Shown here one piece after another: positions 1-5,904 of a DNA stretch of 16,683 nt; the stretch's first letter is position 1; every line of letters starts with the position of its first letter. The notes beneath the pieces were generated by a model. The model was not told where the DNA came from, did no database searches, and was given only the letters and a program-made list of their open reading frames with translations. The translations under genes and the position numbers were made by a program. The DNA lies in NCBI GenBank assembly GCA_022822125.1, contig JAJECF010000172.1, forward strand, positions 1 through 16,683. Direction: 5' to 3'. Origin of the DNA: Alphaproteobacteria bacterium (lineage in GTDB: Bacteria > Pseudomonadota > Alphaproteobacteria > Bin95).

Positions 1-80
1 CGCCTCCGCGGTCACTTGTGGCTGTTGCAAACCCAAAATACCGCCAGGCGACCCCGGAACCGAAAACAGCTACACCGAAA

Positions 81-425
81 TCATCTCAGATCAGCGCAGA
101 AACCATGTCCGCTCGACGGTTCTGCAAGAGGCTCGGCATGGTCATAGTGGGTGTGGGTCAGCAGCAGGTCGGTGATGTCGGAAGGCTTGAGGCCGCGCCG
201 GTCGAGCTCCGCCATGAGCAGCTTGCGGTGGCCGAACGCACCGCAATCCACCAGCGCCAGCCTCTTCCCGCACCGGATGAGCGCGATGGTGCTCCAGCCG
301 AGCGAGCCGTGGCGGACGGACTTGCCCGGAAAGCCGGTGACGAGGACATCGACCTCCCAGCCGCCGACCGCGAAGGCCGAGCCGTTGACCGTCCCCGGAA
401 TTTGCTGCGTCATGGCGGCGAGCAT
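81..425 (-). pseudogene. 3'-truncated MBL-fold metallo-hydrolase
   Basis: This is the N-terminal part of a metallo-beta-lactamase-fold hydrolase, a family that binds one or two metal ions and hydrolyses many different substrates. The first 95 or so residues look normal and end in the metal-binding HxHxDH motif (HTHYDH). Directly after it the reading frame leaves the family pattern and stops after about 18 more residues. Complete members are well over 200 residues and need further His and Asp ligands, so this product should be inactive. The break lies near position 135. The sequence from 1 to 130 is not recognisable as the rest of the gene on either strand, which fits a deletion or insertion rather than a single nonsense change. 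The start could be the ATG at 425 or the one at 413; neither has a clear ribosome binding site. The gene is divergent from the CoA-transferase gene, 38 bp away. The substrate cannot be inferred. Confidence 0.7.
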
Positions 426-450
426 AGCCGGCCCGGCGACGAGGACAAGA

Positions 451-455
451 AGGAG
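451..455 (+). promoter_or_regulatory. Ribosome binding site of the CoA-transferase gene
   Basis: AGGAG lies 8 bases before the ATG at 464. It fixes this start and rules out the much longer out-of-frame reading that begins inside the opposite-strand gene. Confidence 0.7.
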
Positions 456-463
456 CGGCCCCC

Positions 464-1657
464 ATGAGCGCGGCCCTGAACGGCGTCAGAATCATCGACA
501 TGACCCACAACCAGGCGGGCCCCGCCTGCACGCAGGTGCTGGCCTGGCTCGGCGCCGAGGTCATCAAGCTGGAAGAGCCGGGCAAGGGCGAGGCCGCCCG
601 CCGGGCAATGCCCGACATTCCGGGTCAGGACGGGCTGTTCTTCCTGGTGCTGAACGCCAACAAGAAGAGCCTGACCCTCAACCTCAAGACCGAAGACGGC
701 AAGGCGCTCTTCAAGAAGCTGATCGCCGAGGTCGATATGCTGGTGGAGAACTTCTCGCCCGGCGCGCTGGACCGGCTCGGCCTCGGCTACGACGTGCTCT
801 CGGAGATCAATCCCCGCCTCATCTACGGCACCATCAAGGGCTTCGGCAGTTACGGGCCGAATTCCGGCTACAAGGCCTTCGAGCCCATCGCGCAAGCCAT
901 GGGCGGGGCGATGAGCGTCACCGGCTTCCCGGAGAACCCGCCGACCTACACCTGGCCGGCCATCGGCGATTCCGGCACCGGCATGCATCTCGCCATCGGC
1001 CTGCTCGCCGCGCTGCAGCAGCGCCACGCCACGGGCAAGGGCCAGAAGGTCGAGGTCGCGATGCAGGAGGCGGTGGTCAACATATTGCGCGTCAGCCTGC
1101 GGGACCATCAGCGCCAGGGCATGGTGCAGCCCCGGCGCGGCAACCAGCTCGGCCAGACCGTGCCCGGCTCCACCTATGCCTGCGCGCCGGGGGGCCCGAA
1201 CGACTATGTCTACATCTTCTGCCAGCCGCAGATGTATGCGGGCTTCCGAAGCGTGGTGGACATGCCGGAACTGGACGACCCGCGTTTCGCCACGCCCCAG
1301 GGCCGCTGGGAGCACCGCGAGGACTACAACGCGCTGGTGGAGACATGGACCCGCCGGCGCAGCAAATTCGAGGTGATGAAGCTGCTCGCCGCCGCCGGCG
1401 TGCCCTGCGGCGCCTGCCAGGACACCGGCGAGGTGCTGGCCGACCCGCATCTGCGCGAGCGGGAGATGATCGTGGAAGTCGATTACCCCGGCCGCGGCGC
1501 CTACAAGACGGTCGGCTGCCCGATCAAGCTCTCCGACTCCCCCGCGGACATCCGCCGCCCGCCCACGCTGAGCGAGCATTCCGAGGAAGTGCTGGCCGAG
1601 CATTGCGGCGTCGATGCTGAAACCGCGGCGCGGCTCAGGGAGGAAGGGGTGATCTGA
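464..1657 (+). CDS. CaiB/BaiF (class III) CoA-transferase family protein
   Basis: The 397-residue product is a complete family III CoA-transferase. These cytosolic enzymes move CoA between carboxylic acids through an aspartyl-CoA thioester and form interlocked dimers. The N-terminus shows the usual start (GVRIIDMTHNQAGPACTQVLAWLGAEVIKLE), here given as its first parts GVRIIDMTH and GAEVIKLE. The middle carries NANKKSLTLNLK and VENFSPGALDRLGLGYD. The probable catalytic Asp is residue 169 in IGDSGTGMH, the same number as Asp169 of formyl-CoA transferase. The C-terminus ends with the usual small-domain motif (PTLSEHSEEVLAE). Length is normal. The gene stands alone: a truncated hydrolase is divergent upstream and a foreign-looking cassette follows. 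The acyl substrate cannot be told from sequence; a role in carnitine, oxalate or aromatic-acid breakdown is possible but not shown. Confidence 0.93.
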   Translation: MSAALNGVRIIDMTHNQAGPACTQVLAWLGAEVIKLEEPGKGEAARRAMPDIPGQDGLFFLVLNANKKSLTLNLKTEDGKALFKKLIAEVDMLVENFSPGALDRLGLGYDVLSEINPRLIYGTIKGFGSYGPNSGYKAFEPIAQAMGGAMSVTGFPENPPTYTWPAIGDSGTGMHLAIGLLAALQQRHATGKGQKVEVAMQEAVVNILRVSLRDHQRQGMVQPRRGNQLGQTVPGSTYACAPGGPNDYVYIFCQPQMYAGFRSVVDMPELDDPRFATPQGRWEHREDYNALVETWTRRRSKFEVMKLLAAAGVPCGACQDTGEVLADPHLREREMIVEVDYPGRGAYKTVGCPIKLSDSPADIRRPPTLSEHSEEVLAEHCGVDAETAARLREEGVI

Positions 1658-1682
1658 GGGCGGTTCGGTTGGATTTTTGAGC

Positions 1683-1715
1683 TTGACATACCCCTTTTAT
1701 GTTCTGTTTAAGTTC
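1683..1715 (+). promoter_or_regulatory. Putative SOS promoter with LexA-type box
   Basis: A perfect -35-like TTGACA (1683-1688) is followed by the direct repeat GTTCTGTTTAAGTTC at 1701-1715, which matches the alphaproteobacterial LexA operator GTTC-N7-GTTC exactly. No strong -10 is visible at 17 bases; GTTTAA at 1706-1711, within the box, is the best fit, so a bound repressor would block the promoter. The stretch is AT-rich compared with its surroundings. It lies 27 bp upstream of the ATG at 1743 and is placed to drive the small ORF and the restriction-modification genes behind it. LexA control is inferred from the motif alone. Confidence 0.55.
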
Positions 1716-1742
1716 CGAAAGACTATTGACGGAAGAAGAAGC

Positions 1743-2036
1743 ATGACCCCACTATCTGGCGGAGGCCTTGTGATGTCCATCGGTTCCGCACAAACCTGCT
1801 CAGGACAAATATTGCGGCCCGCCCGTCTACCGCCGAAAGCGCGTCGCCAAGCGGCAGCGGCCACCAAGCTGGAGGCGAATCGGAACGGGTTTGCGGGCGC
1901 CGGGAATCGGGCGGCGAATCGCGTTCATGCACAGGCCGCCGCTTCCCCGGAGGGCGAATCGCTGCAATCCTTCATTTATGACCATGCGGGCGAGGGAACC
2001 ATGATCTGCTTGGTGTCGGAAGCGCGAGGTGCATGA
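1743..2036 (+). CDS. Hypothetical protein, leader ORF of the restriction-modification cassette
   Basis: This 97-residue ORF is not recognised. Three things support it as a gene: a purine-rich stretch (GGAAGAAGAAG) just before the ATG at 1743, the promoter and LexA-type box immediately upstream, and the ATGA overlap of its stop with the methyltransferase start. The same frame is open upstream to a possible start at 1677, but that would place the promoter inside the gene. The product is basic and rich in Ala, Arg and Gly in the middle, without membrane segments, a helix-turn-helix or another known motif, so I cannot support calling it a restriction controller (C) protein. The DNA holds three copies of GGCGAATCG, 39-40 bp apart. 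It may be a real small protein, a degraded gene, or untranslated leader. Confidence 0.35.
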   Translation: MTPLSGGGLVMSIGSAQTCSGQILRPARLPPKARRQAAAATKLEANRNGFAGAGNRAANRVHAQAAASPEGESLQSFIYDHAGEGTMICLVSEARGA

Positions 2037-2179
2037 CAGGCGTGCGGGCCGTTATCGAGTGCGCGGACAATCTCGACTTCATGAAAGGAATCAAGGACGG
2101 CGCGTTCAAGCTGATCGTCACCTCGCCGCCCTATAATCTCGGCAAGTCATATGAGCGCGCACGGTTGTCGCTGGACGCC

Positions 2180-2182
2180 TGA
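2180..2182 (+). other. First premature stop (TGA) in the methyltransferase frame
   Basis: TGA replaces codon 50, just after motif IV and the residues SLDA. The same frame then continues with VESQQRVVAECVRLL, which is clearly methyltransferase sequence. Confidence 0.85.
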
Positions 2183-2443
2183 GTCGAAAGCCAGCAGCGC
2201 GTGGTTGCGGAGTGCGTCCGGCTGTTGCACGACAACGGCTCGATCTGCTGGCAGGTCGGCAACAGCGTCGTTAATGGCCAAATCTTCCCGCTCGACTCGA
2301 TCCTCTATCCGGTGTTCGCCGAACAGGGGTTGAAGCTGCGCAACCGGATCGTCTGGCATTTAGGGCACGGGCTGCATTGCTCGAAGCGCCTGTCCGGGCG
2401 TTACGAAACCATCAACTGGTGGACGAAAGGCGACGACTATACC

Positions 2444-2446
2444 TAG
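2444..2446 (+). other. Second premature stop (TAG) in the methyltransferase frame
   Basis: TAG replaces codon 138 after KGDDYT. The frame continues with HLDPIRVPSKYPGKRHFKGP, a conserved part of this family. The two stops are different codons, which argues against a single reassigned codon. Confidence 0.85.
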
Positions 2447-2871
2447 CATCTGGACCCGATCCGGGTGCCGTCGAAATATCCCGGCAAGCGTCACTTCAAA
2501 GGGCCGCGCGCCGGGGAATTGTCCGGCAATCCGAAGGGCAAGAACCCCTCCGACGTGTGGCAATTCCCGAATGTGAAGAACAACCACCCGGAAAAGACCG
2601 TCCACCCGTGCCAATTCCCCGTCGAGCTCGTGGAGCGGCTGGTCCTGTCCATGACGGATGAGGGCGACGCGGTGTTCGACCCCTATCTCGGCGTTGGCTC
2701 GTCCGCCGTGGCGGCGCTCAAGCACGGGCGGTCGGCTTGGGGCTGCGATACCGTGCCCCGCTATATCGAGATCGTGCGGGACCGGATCGACCTGTTGCAG
2801 GAAGGAACGCTGAGGACGCGCCCGATGGGCAAGCCGGTCTACGATCCGGCCTTGCCCAACGGCGGGCACTG

Positions 2872-3483
2872 ATGCGGATCGGCGCCAAATACTCCCACCT
2901 GAACGGCGAAGAATACCTGCTGGTTCACCGGCCGAAGCTCTGGGGCGATGTCCAGGCCGTTATCGCCGGCGTGGATGCGGAAGCCTGCACGACGACAGTG
3001 TCAAAAGAAAAGACGATGCGCGGGCGGATGCTCTATTCGCCCCCGGATATGAACGCCGCATTCAAGCGTGGGTTGGAGACGCTGGGTTGGGAAGAGCGAC
3101 GCAACACCTTCTGGGTTACGGAGAACGAGCGACTGTTGCGCGGCATCTACGGCCTGCCCGCCGACGAACAGAAGGCCGCAATCGAGGCGGCCGGGCATGA
3201 GCCGATAATGTCCTACAACCAGACCGATTTCGTGAAGGAACGGGTCGCCGTCGAGGTCCAGTTTGGCAAGTATGCTTTCGTGGCGCACGACCTGTTCGTG
3301 AAGCATCTGAGCTTCTATGTCTCGGACATCATCGACGTGGGGATCGAAATCCTCCCCATGGAGGACCTCGAAAAGGAGATGTCGAGCGGCGTGCCGTATT
3401 ATGAGCGCGACCTGCTCAACGTCCTGAGGCAGGGACGCGGCGTCCCCGCAGTCCCCCTCGTTCTGATCGGGGTCCTGCCATGA
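2872..3483 (+). CDS. BglII/BstYI-type type II restriction endonuclease
   Basis: The 203-residue product looks like a full-length member of the BglII/BstYI endonuclease family, which cuts AGATCT (BglII) or RGATCY (BstYI) as homodimers using metal ions. The active-site pattern is intact: Asp119 in NQTDF, then Glu128 and Gln130 in VEVQFGK. The spacing D-x8-E-x-Q is that of BglII Asp84, Glu93 and Gln95. The C-terminal part, with HDLFVKHLSFYVSDIIDVG and SSGVPYYERDLLNV, is typical of the family. The start at 2872 is set by the TGATG overlap with the methyltransferase stop; an upstream extension in the same frame would run inside the methyltransferase gene. There is no clear separate ribosome binding site, so translation probably depends on ribosomes arriving from the methyltransferase frame, which now carries two stops. 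The exact target is inferred from the family, not shown. Confidence 0.88.
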   Translation: MRIGAKYSHLNGEEYLLVHRPKLWGDVQAVIAGVDAEACTTTVSKEKTMRGRMLYSPPDMNAAFKRGLETLGWEERRNTFWVTENERLLRGIYGLPADEQKAAIEAAGHEPIMSYNQTDFVKERVAVEVQFGKYAFVAHDLFVKHLSFYVSDIIDVGIEILPMEDLEKEMSSGVPYYERDLLNVLRQGRGVPAVPLVLIGVLP

Positions 3484-3733
3484 CTGGTAGGTCGAAGGTT
3501 GAGCCGTCGCTGGCCGTATAGGGGGTAGCGCATGGCGCGGATCTTCGACCGGGCCTTAGTCGAGAAGCACGACTTCCATCACGCCCGTCACGGCCTCAGT
3601 GCGGTCGTGGTCGCCGCTCCGAAAGGCCCGGAGCCAATGTCGAGCATTGAAGAAAGCGAGGCGCCAGCGAGGAAAAAACGGGAGTTTATAGCCCTTTTGT
3701 GGACACCACTGCTTGATGATGCCCGGTTTCCAT
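3484..3733. other. Unexplained spacer between endonuclease and phaC
   Basis: About 250 bp lie between the endonuclease stop and the end of the convergent PHA synthase gene. An ATG at 3480 overlaps the endonuclease stop (ATGA) and opens 13 codons to a TAG at 3519, which may be a broken third gene of the cassette. A further ATG at 3532, after GGGGGT, opens 143 codons, but only the first 65 or so lie outside phaC and resemble nothing I know; the rest is antisense to phaC. The minus strand also has short open frames here. No terminator hairpin or clear inverted repeat was seen. This is probably the scar or right end of the cassette. Confidence 0.4.
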
Positions 3734-3963
3734 TCAGGCGCGCGCCGCGACATAGGTGCCGGGGGCGTCGGCGAGCGCCGGCAGCGGGCCGTCGCCGGGA
3801 GTGCGCGCGGGCGCCTGGCCGCCGGCCGAACGCGCAACCCAGGCGGCCCAGTCCGGCCACCAGGAGCCCGGCTTCTCCGCTGCGCGCTCCAGCCACGCCT
3901 CGTTGTCCTTCAGCATCTGCCGGTGGGTCCAGTGGCTGTATTTGCCGGCCGCCGGCGGGTTGA
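3532..3963 (+). CDS. Doubtful ORF, possible remnant downstream of the endonuclease
   Basis: The 143-codon ORF begins at an ATG preceded by GGGGGT, on the same strand as the restriction cassette. Its first half (MARIFDRALVEKHDFHHARH and on) is not recognised. Its second half runs antisense through the C-terminal codons of phaC and has the Arg/Pro/Ala-rich composition of a shadow frame. If anything is real here it is a gene of up to about 65 codons that lost its 3' end where the cassette joins the chromosome. Confidence 0.15.
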   Translation: MARIFDRALVEKHDFHHARHGLSAVVVAAPKGPEPMSSIEESEAPARKKREFIALLWTPLLDDARFPFRRAPRHRCRGRRRAPAAGRRRECARAPGRRPNAQPRRPSPATRSPASPLRAPATPRCPSASAGGSSGCICRPPAG

Positions 3964-5512
3964 CGATACCGGCGATATGGCCCGACGCTGCCAGCACGAA
4001 GCGCACCGGCCCGCCATAGTGCCGCGCGCCCCGATAGACGGCCGGCCAGGGCGCGATATGGTCCTCGCGCGTGCCGACGACATAGCTGCGGGTCCTGATC
4101 GCCGAAAGGTCGAGCCGCTCGCCCGCGATCTCCAGCGCACCGGGTGTCGCCAGCGCGTTGTCCATATACATGCGCCGCAGGTAGAAGCTGTGCATGCGCT
4201 TCGGCATCCGCGTCGAATCGGCGTTCCAGAAGAGCAGGTCGAACGGCGCCGGGTCGCGGCCGAGCAGGTAATTGTTGACCACGAAGGACCAGATCAGATC
4301 ATTCGCGCGCAGCATGTTGAAGGTCGTGGCCATGTCGGCGCCTTCCAGAACGCCGCCCGCCTTGTCCATGCGCGCTTCCAGCGCCGCCACCTGCTCCCCG
4401 TCGATGAACACGCCGAGCTCGCCCACCTCGCTGAAATCCACCAGCGACGCGAAATAGGTGGCGCTCTCGACGGGCGCCTCGCCGCGCGCGGCCAGCCAGG
4501 CGAGCGTCACCGCCAGCAGCGTGCCGCCGAGGCAGTAGCCGATGGCGTTGGCGCGCCGGGCCCCGGTAATCCGCTCGATGGCGGCGAGCGCGGCGAGCGG
4601 GCCTTCGGCCATATAGTCCTCGAACGCCTTGTCCGAGAGCCGGGCGTCCGGGTTGACCCAGGAGATGACGAACACGGTATGGCCCTGCTCGACCGCCCAG
4701 CGCACGAAGGAGTTTTCCGGCGCGAGGTCCAGGATGTAGAACTTGTTGATCCAGGGCGGCACGATCAGCAGCGGCACTTCGTGGACGGTCTCCGTCGCCG
4801 GCGCATACTGGATGAGTTCCATCAGTTCATTGCGCAGCACGACCTTGCCCGGGGTGACGGCGATATTCCGGCCGAGCTCGAAGGCGGACATGTCGGTCTG
4901 CGCAATGCGGAGCTGCCCCTTGCCCGCCTCGAGGTCGCGCAGCAGGTTCTCGAAGCCGCGCAGCAGGTTTTCGCCATTGCTGTCCACGGTTTCGCGCAGC
5001 ACTCTGGGGTTGGTCGCGGCGAAATTGGTCGGCGCCATCGCATCGACGAACTGGCGCGTGTAGAAGGCCACCTTGTCGGCGTCGTGCCGGTCGGCGCCCT
5101 CGGCGTCCGGCAGGCTGCCGAGCAGGAAGCGCGACGACAGCAGATAGGACTGCTTGATGAAGTCGAAGACGAAATTCTCCCGCCAGGCGGCGTCCTTGAA
5201 GCGGCGATCGCCCGGATCGGGCTCGGCTACCGGCGGCGCCGGCTCGCCGCCCATCATCCGCCGCGCTGTATCCTGCCAGAGCTTCGCATATTGCCGGGCG
5301 AGCTCCGCCTGGGCGGACATGACCCGCGCCGGGTCGGTCATCATCCGCGCCGTCATGTCGAGGAAGGCCTTGCCGATGCCGAGCGGGTCCGGGTCCGCGC
5401 CGCCCGCCTCGGCGCCATGCCGGGCGGCAAATGCCGCCGCCACGCGCTGGCTGCGTTCCGTGATCTCCCTGAGGCGTTCGGCGAGCGCATCCTGGTCGAG
5501 TGTGCCGGTCAT
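3734..5512 (-). CDS. phaC: Class I poly(3-hydroxyalkanoate) synthase
   Basis: PhaC polymerises (R)-3-hydroxyacyl-CoA, mainly 3-hydroxybutyryl-CoA, into storage polyester at the granule surface. The 592-residue length is normal for class I. The modified lipase box GYCLGG holds the nucleophile Cys327. The catalytic Asp484 is in GTREDHIAPW and His512 in SGHIAGIVNPP, close to Cys319, Asp480 and His508 of the Cupriavidus enzyme. The C-terminus carries the usual GSWWPDWAAW and a final PALADAPGTYV. I chose the ATG at 5512 because GGAGG lies 7 bases before it (5520-5524, minus strand); an upstream in-frame ATG at 5542 lacks this. No phaA, phaB, phaR or phasin gene is in the window, so precursor supply must be encoded elsewhere. 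It is divergent from the small lipoprotein gene. Confidence 0.96.
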   Translation of the reverse strand: MTGTLDQDALAERLREITERSQRVAAAFAARHGAEAGGADPDPLGIGKAFLDMTARMMTDPARVMSAQAELARQYAKLWQDTARRMMGGEPAPPVAEPDPGDRRFKDAAWRENFVFDFIKQSYLLSSRFLLGSLPDAEGADRHDADKVAFYTRQFVDAMAPTNFAATNPRVLRETVDSNGENLLRGFENLLRDLEAGKGQLRIAQTDMSAFELGRNIAVTPGKVVLRNELMELIQYAPATETVHEVPLLIVPPWINKFYILDLAPENSFVRWAVEQGHTVFVISWVNPDARLSDKAFEDYMAEGPLAALAAIERITGARRANAIGYCLGGTLLAVTLAWLAARGEAPVESATYFASLVDFSEVGELGVFIDGEQVAALEARMDKAGGVLEGADMATTFNMLRANDLIWSFVVNNYLLGRDPAPFDLLFWNADSTRMPKRMHSFYLRRMYMDNALATPGALEIAGERLDLSAIRTRSYVVGTREDHIAPWPAVYRGARHYGGPVRFVLAASGHIAGIVNPPAAGKYSHWTHRQMLKDNEAWLERAAEKPGSWWPDWAAWVARSAGGQAPARTPGDGPLPALADAPGTYVAARA

Positions 5513-5561
5513 GGGGCCGCCTCCAGCAATGGTCCGGGGCAACTATAGCCCGAGGGACTTA

Positions 5562-5852
5562 TTGCATCGCAGCATAAAATTGTCGCAGTGCGGCATGGTC
5601 GTGCTGCTCGCTGGCTGCGCCCTGATCGAGGACTCGCCGCCGCCGGAAAGCCGTCTGGCGGACGAGGAGCGCATCCGGCAGGAGCGTCCCTGGCCTAATC
5701 TCGCCGATGTGCCCGCCGCGCCGCGCCCCGGCTCGTCCCCGTCAGCCATCGCGGCAATCCGGGCGAAGCTGGAAGCGGAGCGGGCGGCGCATGACGCGGC
5801 GCGCGCCTGCCCGTCCGGCCGTGCGGACAGGGACGGGAAGTGCATGGAATAG
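5562..5852 (+). CDS. Small hypothetical lipoprotein
   Basis: The ORF encodes a predicted lipoprotein of 96 residues. From the TTG at 5562 it starts with a short basic region (MHRSIK), a hydrophobic stretch and a lipobox LAGC with Cys19, the right size for a type II signal peptide. Starting at the ATG at 5595 would leave only seven residues before the cysteine, too few for export, so TTG (preceded by GAGGG) is the better start. The mature part is Pro-, Ala- and Arg-rich (DSPPPESRLADEERIRQERP), with a predicted helix near the end and two more Cys close to the C-terminus. I do not recognise a functional domain. It is divergent from phaC by 49 bp and 52 bp upstream of the aminotransferase gene on the same strand. 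Confidence 0.65.
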   Translation: MHRSIKLSQCGMVVLLAGCALIEDSPPPESRLADEERIRQERPWPNLADVPAAPRPGSSPSAIAAIRAKLEAERAAHDAARACPSGRADRDGKCME

Positions 5853-5904
5853 CGCGGCGCTCTTGCTATAAACGCGCGCTGTCCCTTTCCGGAGACCAGA
5901 CGCC

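Larger units (their letters stand above)
2033..2872 (+). pseudogene. DNA methyltransferase (beta class, N4-C or N6-A) with two in-frame stops
   Basis: One continuous frame of 280 codons encodes a type II DNA methyltransferase but is broken by TGA at 2180 (codon 50) and TAG at 2444 (codon 138). Catalytic motif IV, TSPPY (residues 30-34), is near the N-terminus. The AdoMet-binding motif I, FDPYLGVGSS (Asp216), is near the C-terminus. This order, with the target-recognition region between, is that of the beta class. All conserved segments stay in the same frame across both stops (CVRLLHDNGSICWQVGN, RLSGRYETINWWTKGDDYT, HPCQFPVELVERL), so the damage is by point changes and not frameshifts. The start at 2033 overlaps the upstream ORF (ATGA), with GAGG before it. 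The stop overlaps the endonuclease start (TGATG). By partner, the expected target is GATC-centred (AGATCT or RGATCY). None of the truncated pieces would hold both motifs, so the enzyme should be dead unless both stops are read through or are sequence errors. Confidence 0.88.

Noticed and set aside
1..135. Possible insertion-sequence end at the left edge
   Set aside because: The stretch looks foreign to the truncated hydrolase, but I see no terminal inverted repeat, target duplication or transposase frame within the window.
151..1620. 489-codon plus-strand ORF and 397-codon minus-strand ORF (410-1603) overlapping the CoA-transferase
   Set aside because: Both are shadow frames in GC-rich DNA; their products are Arg/Gly/Ala-rich and match nothing, while the 464-1657 frame is a clear CoA-transferase.
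2033..2872. Stop-codon reassignment or selenocysteine as an explanation for the methyltransferase stops
   Set aside because: One stop is TGA and the other TAG, other genes here end in TGA and TAG normally, and the positions are not conserved Cys sites. Decay or sequence error is simpler.
3713..5548. 611-codon plus-strand ORF antisense to phaC
   Set aside because: It is the antisense shadow of phaC, which has a full catalytic triad and a good ribosome binding site.
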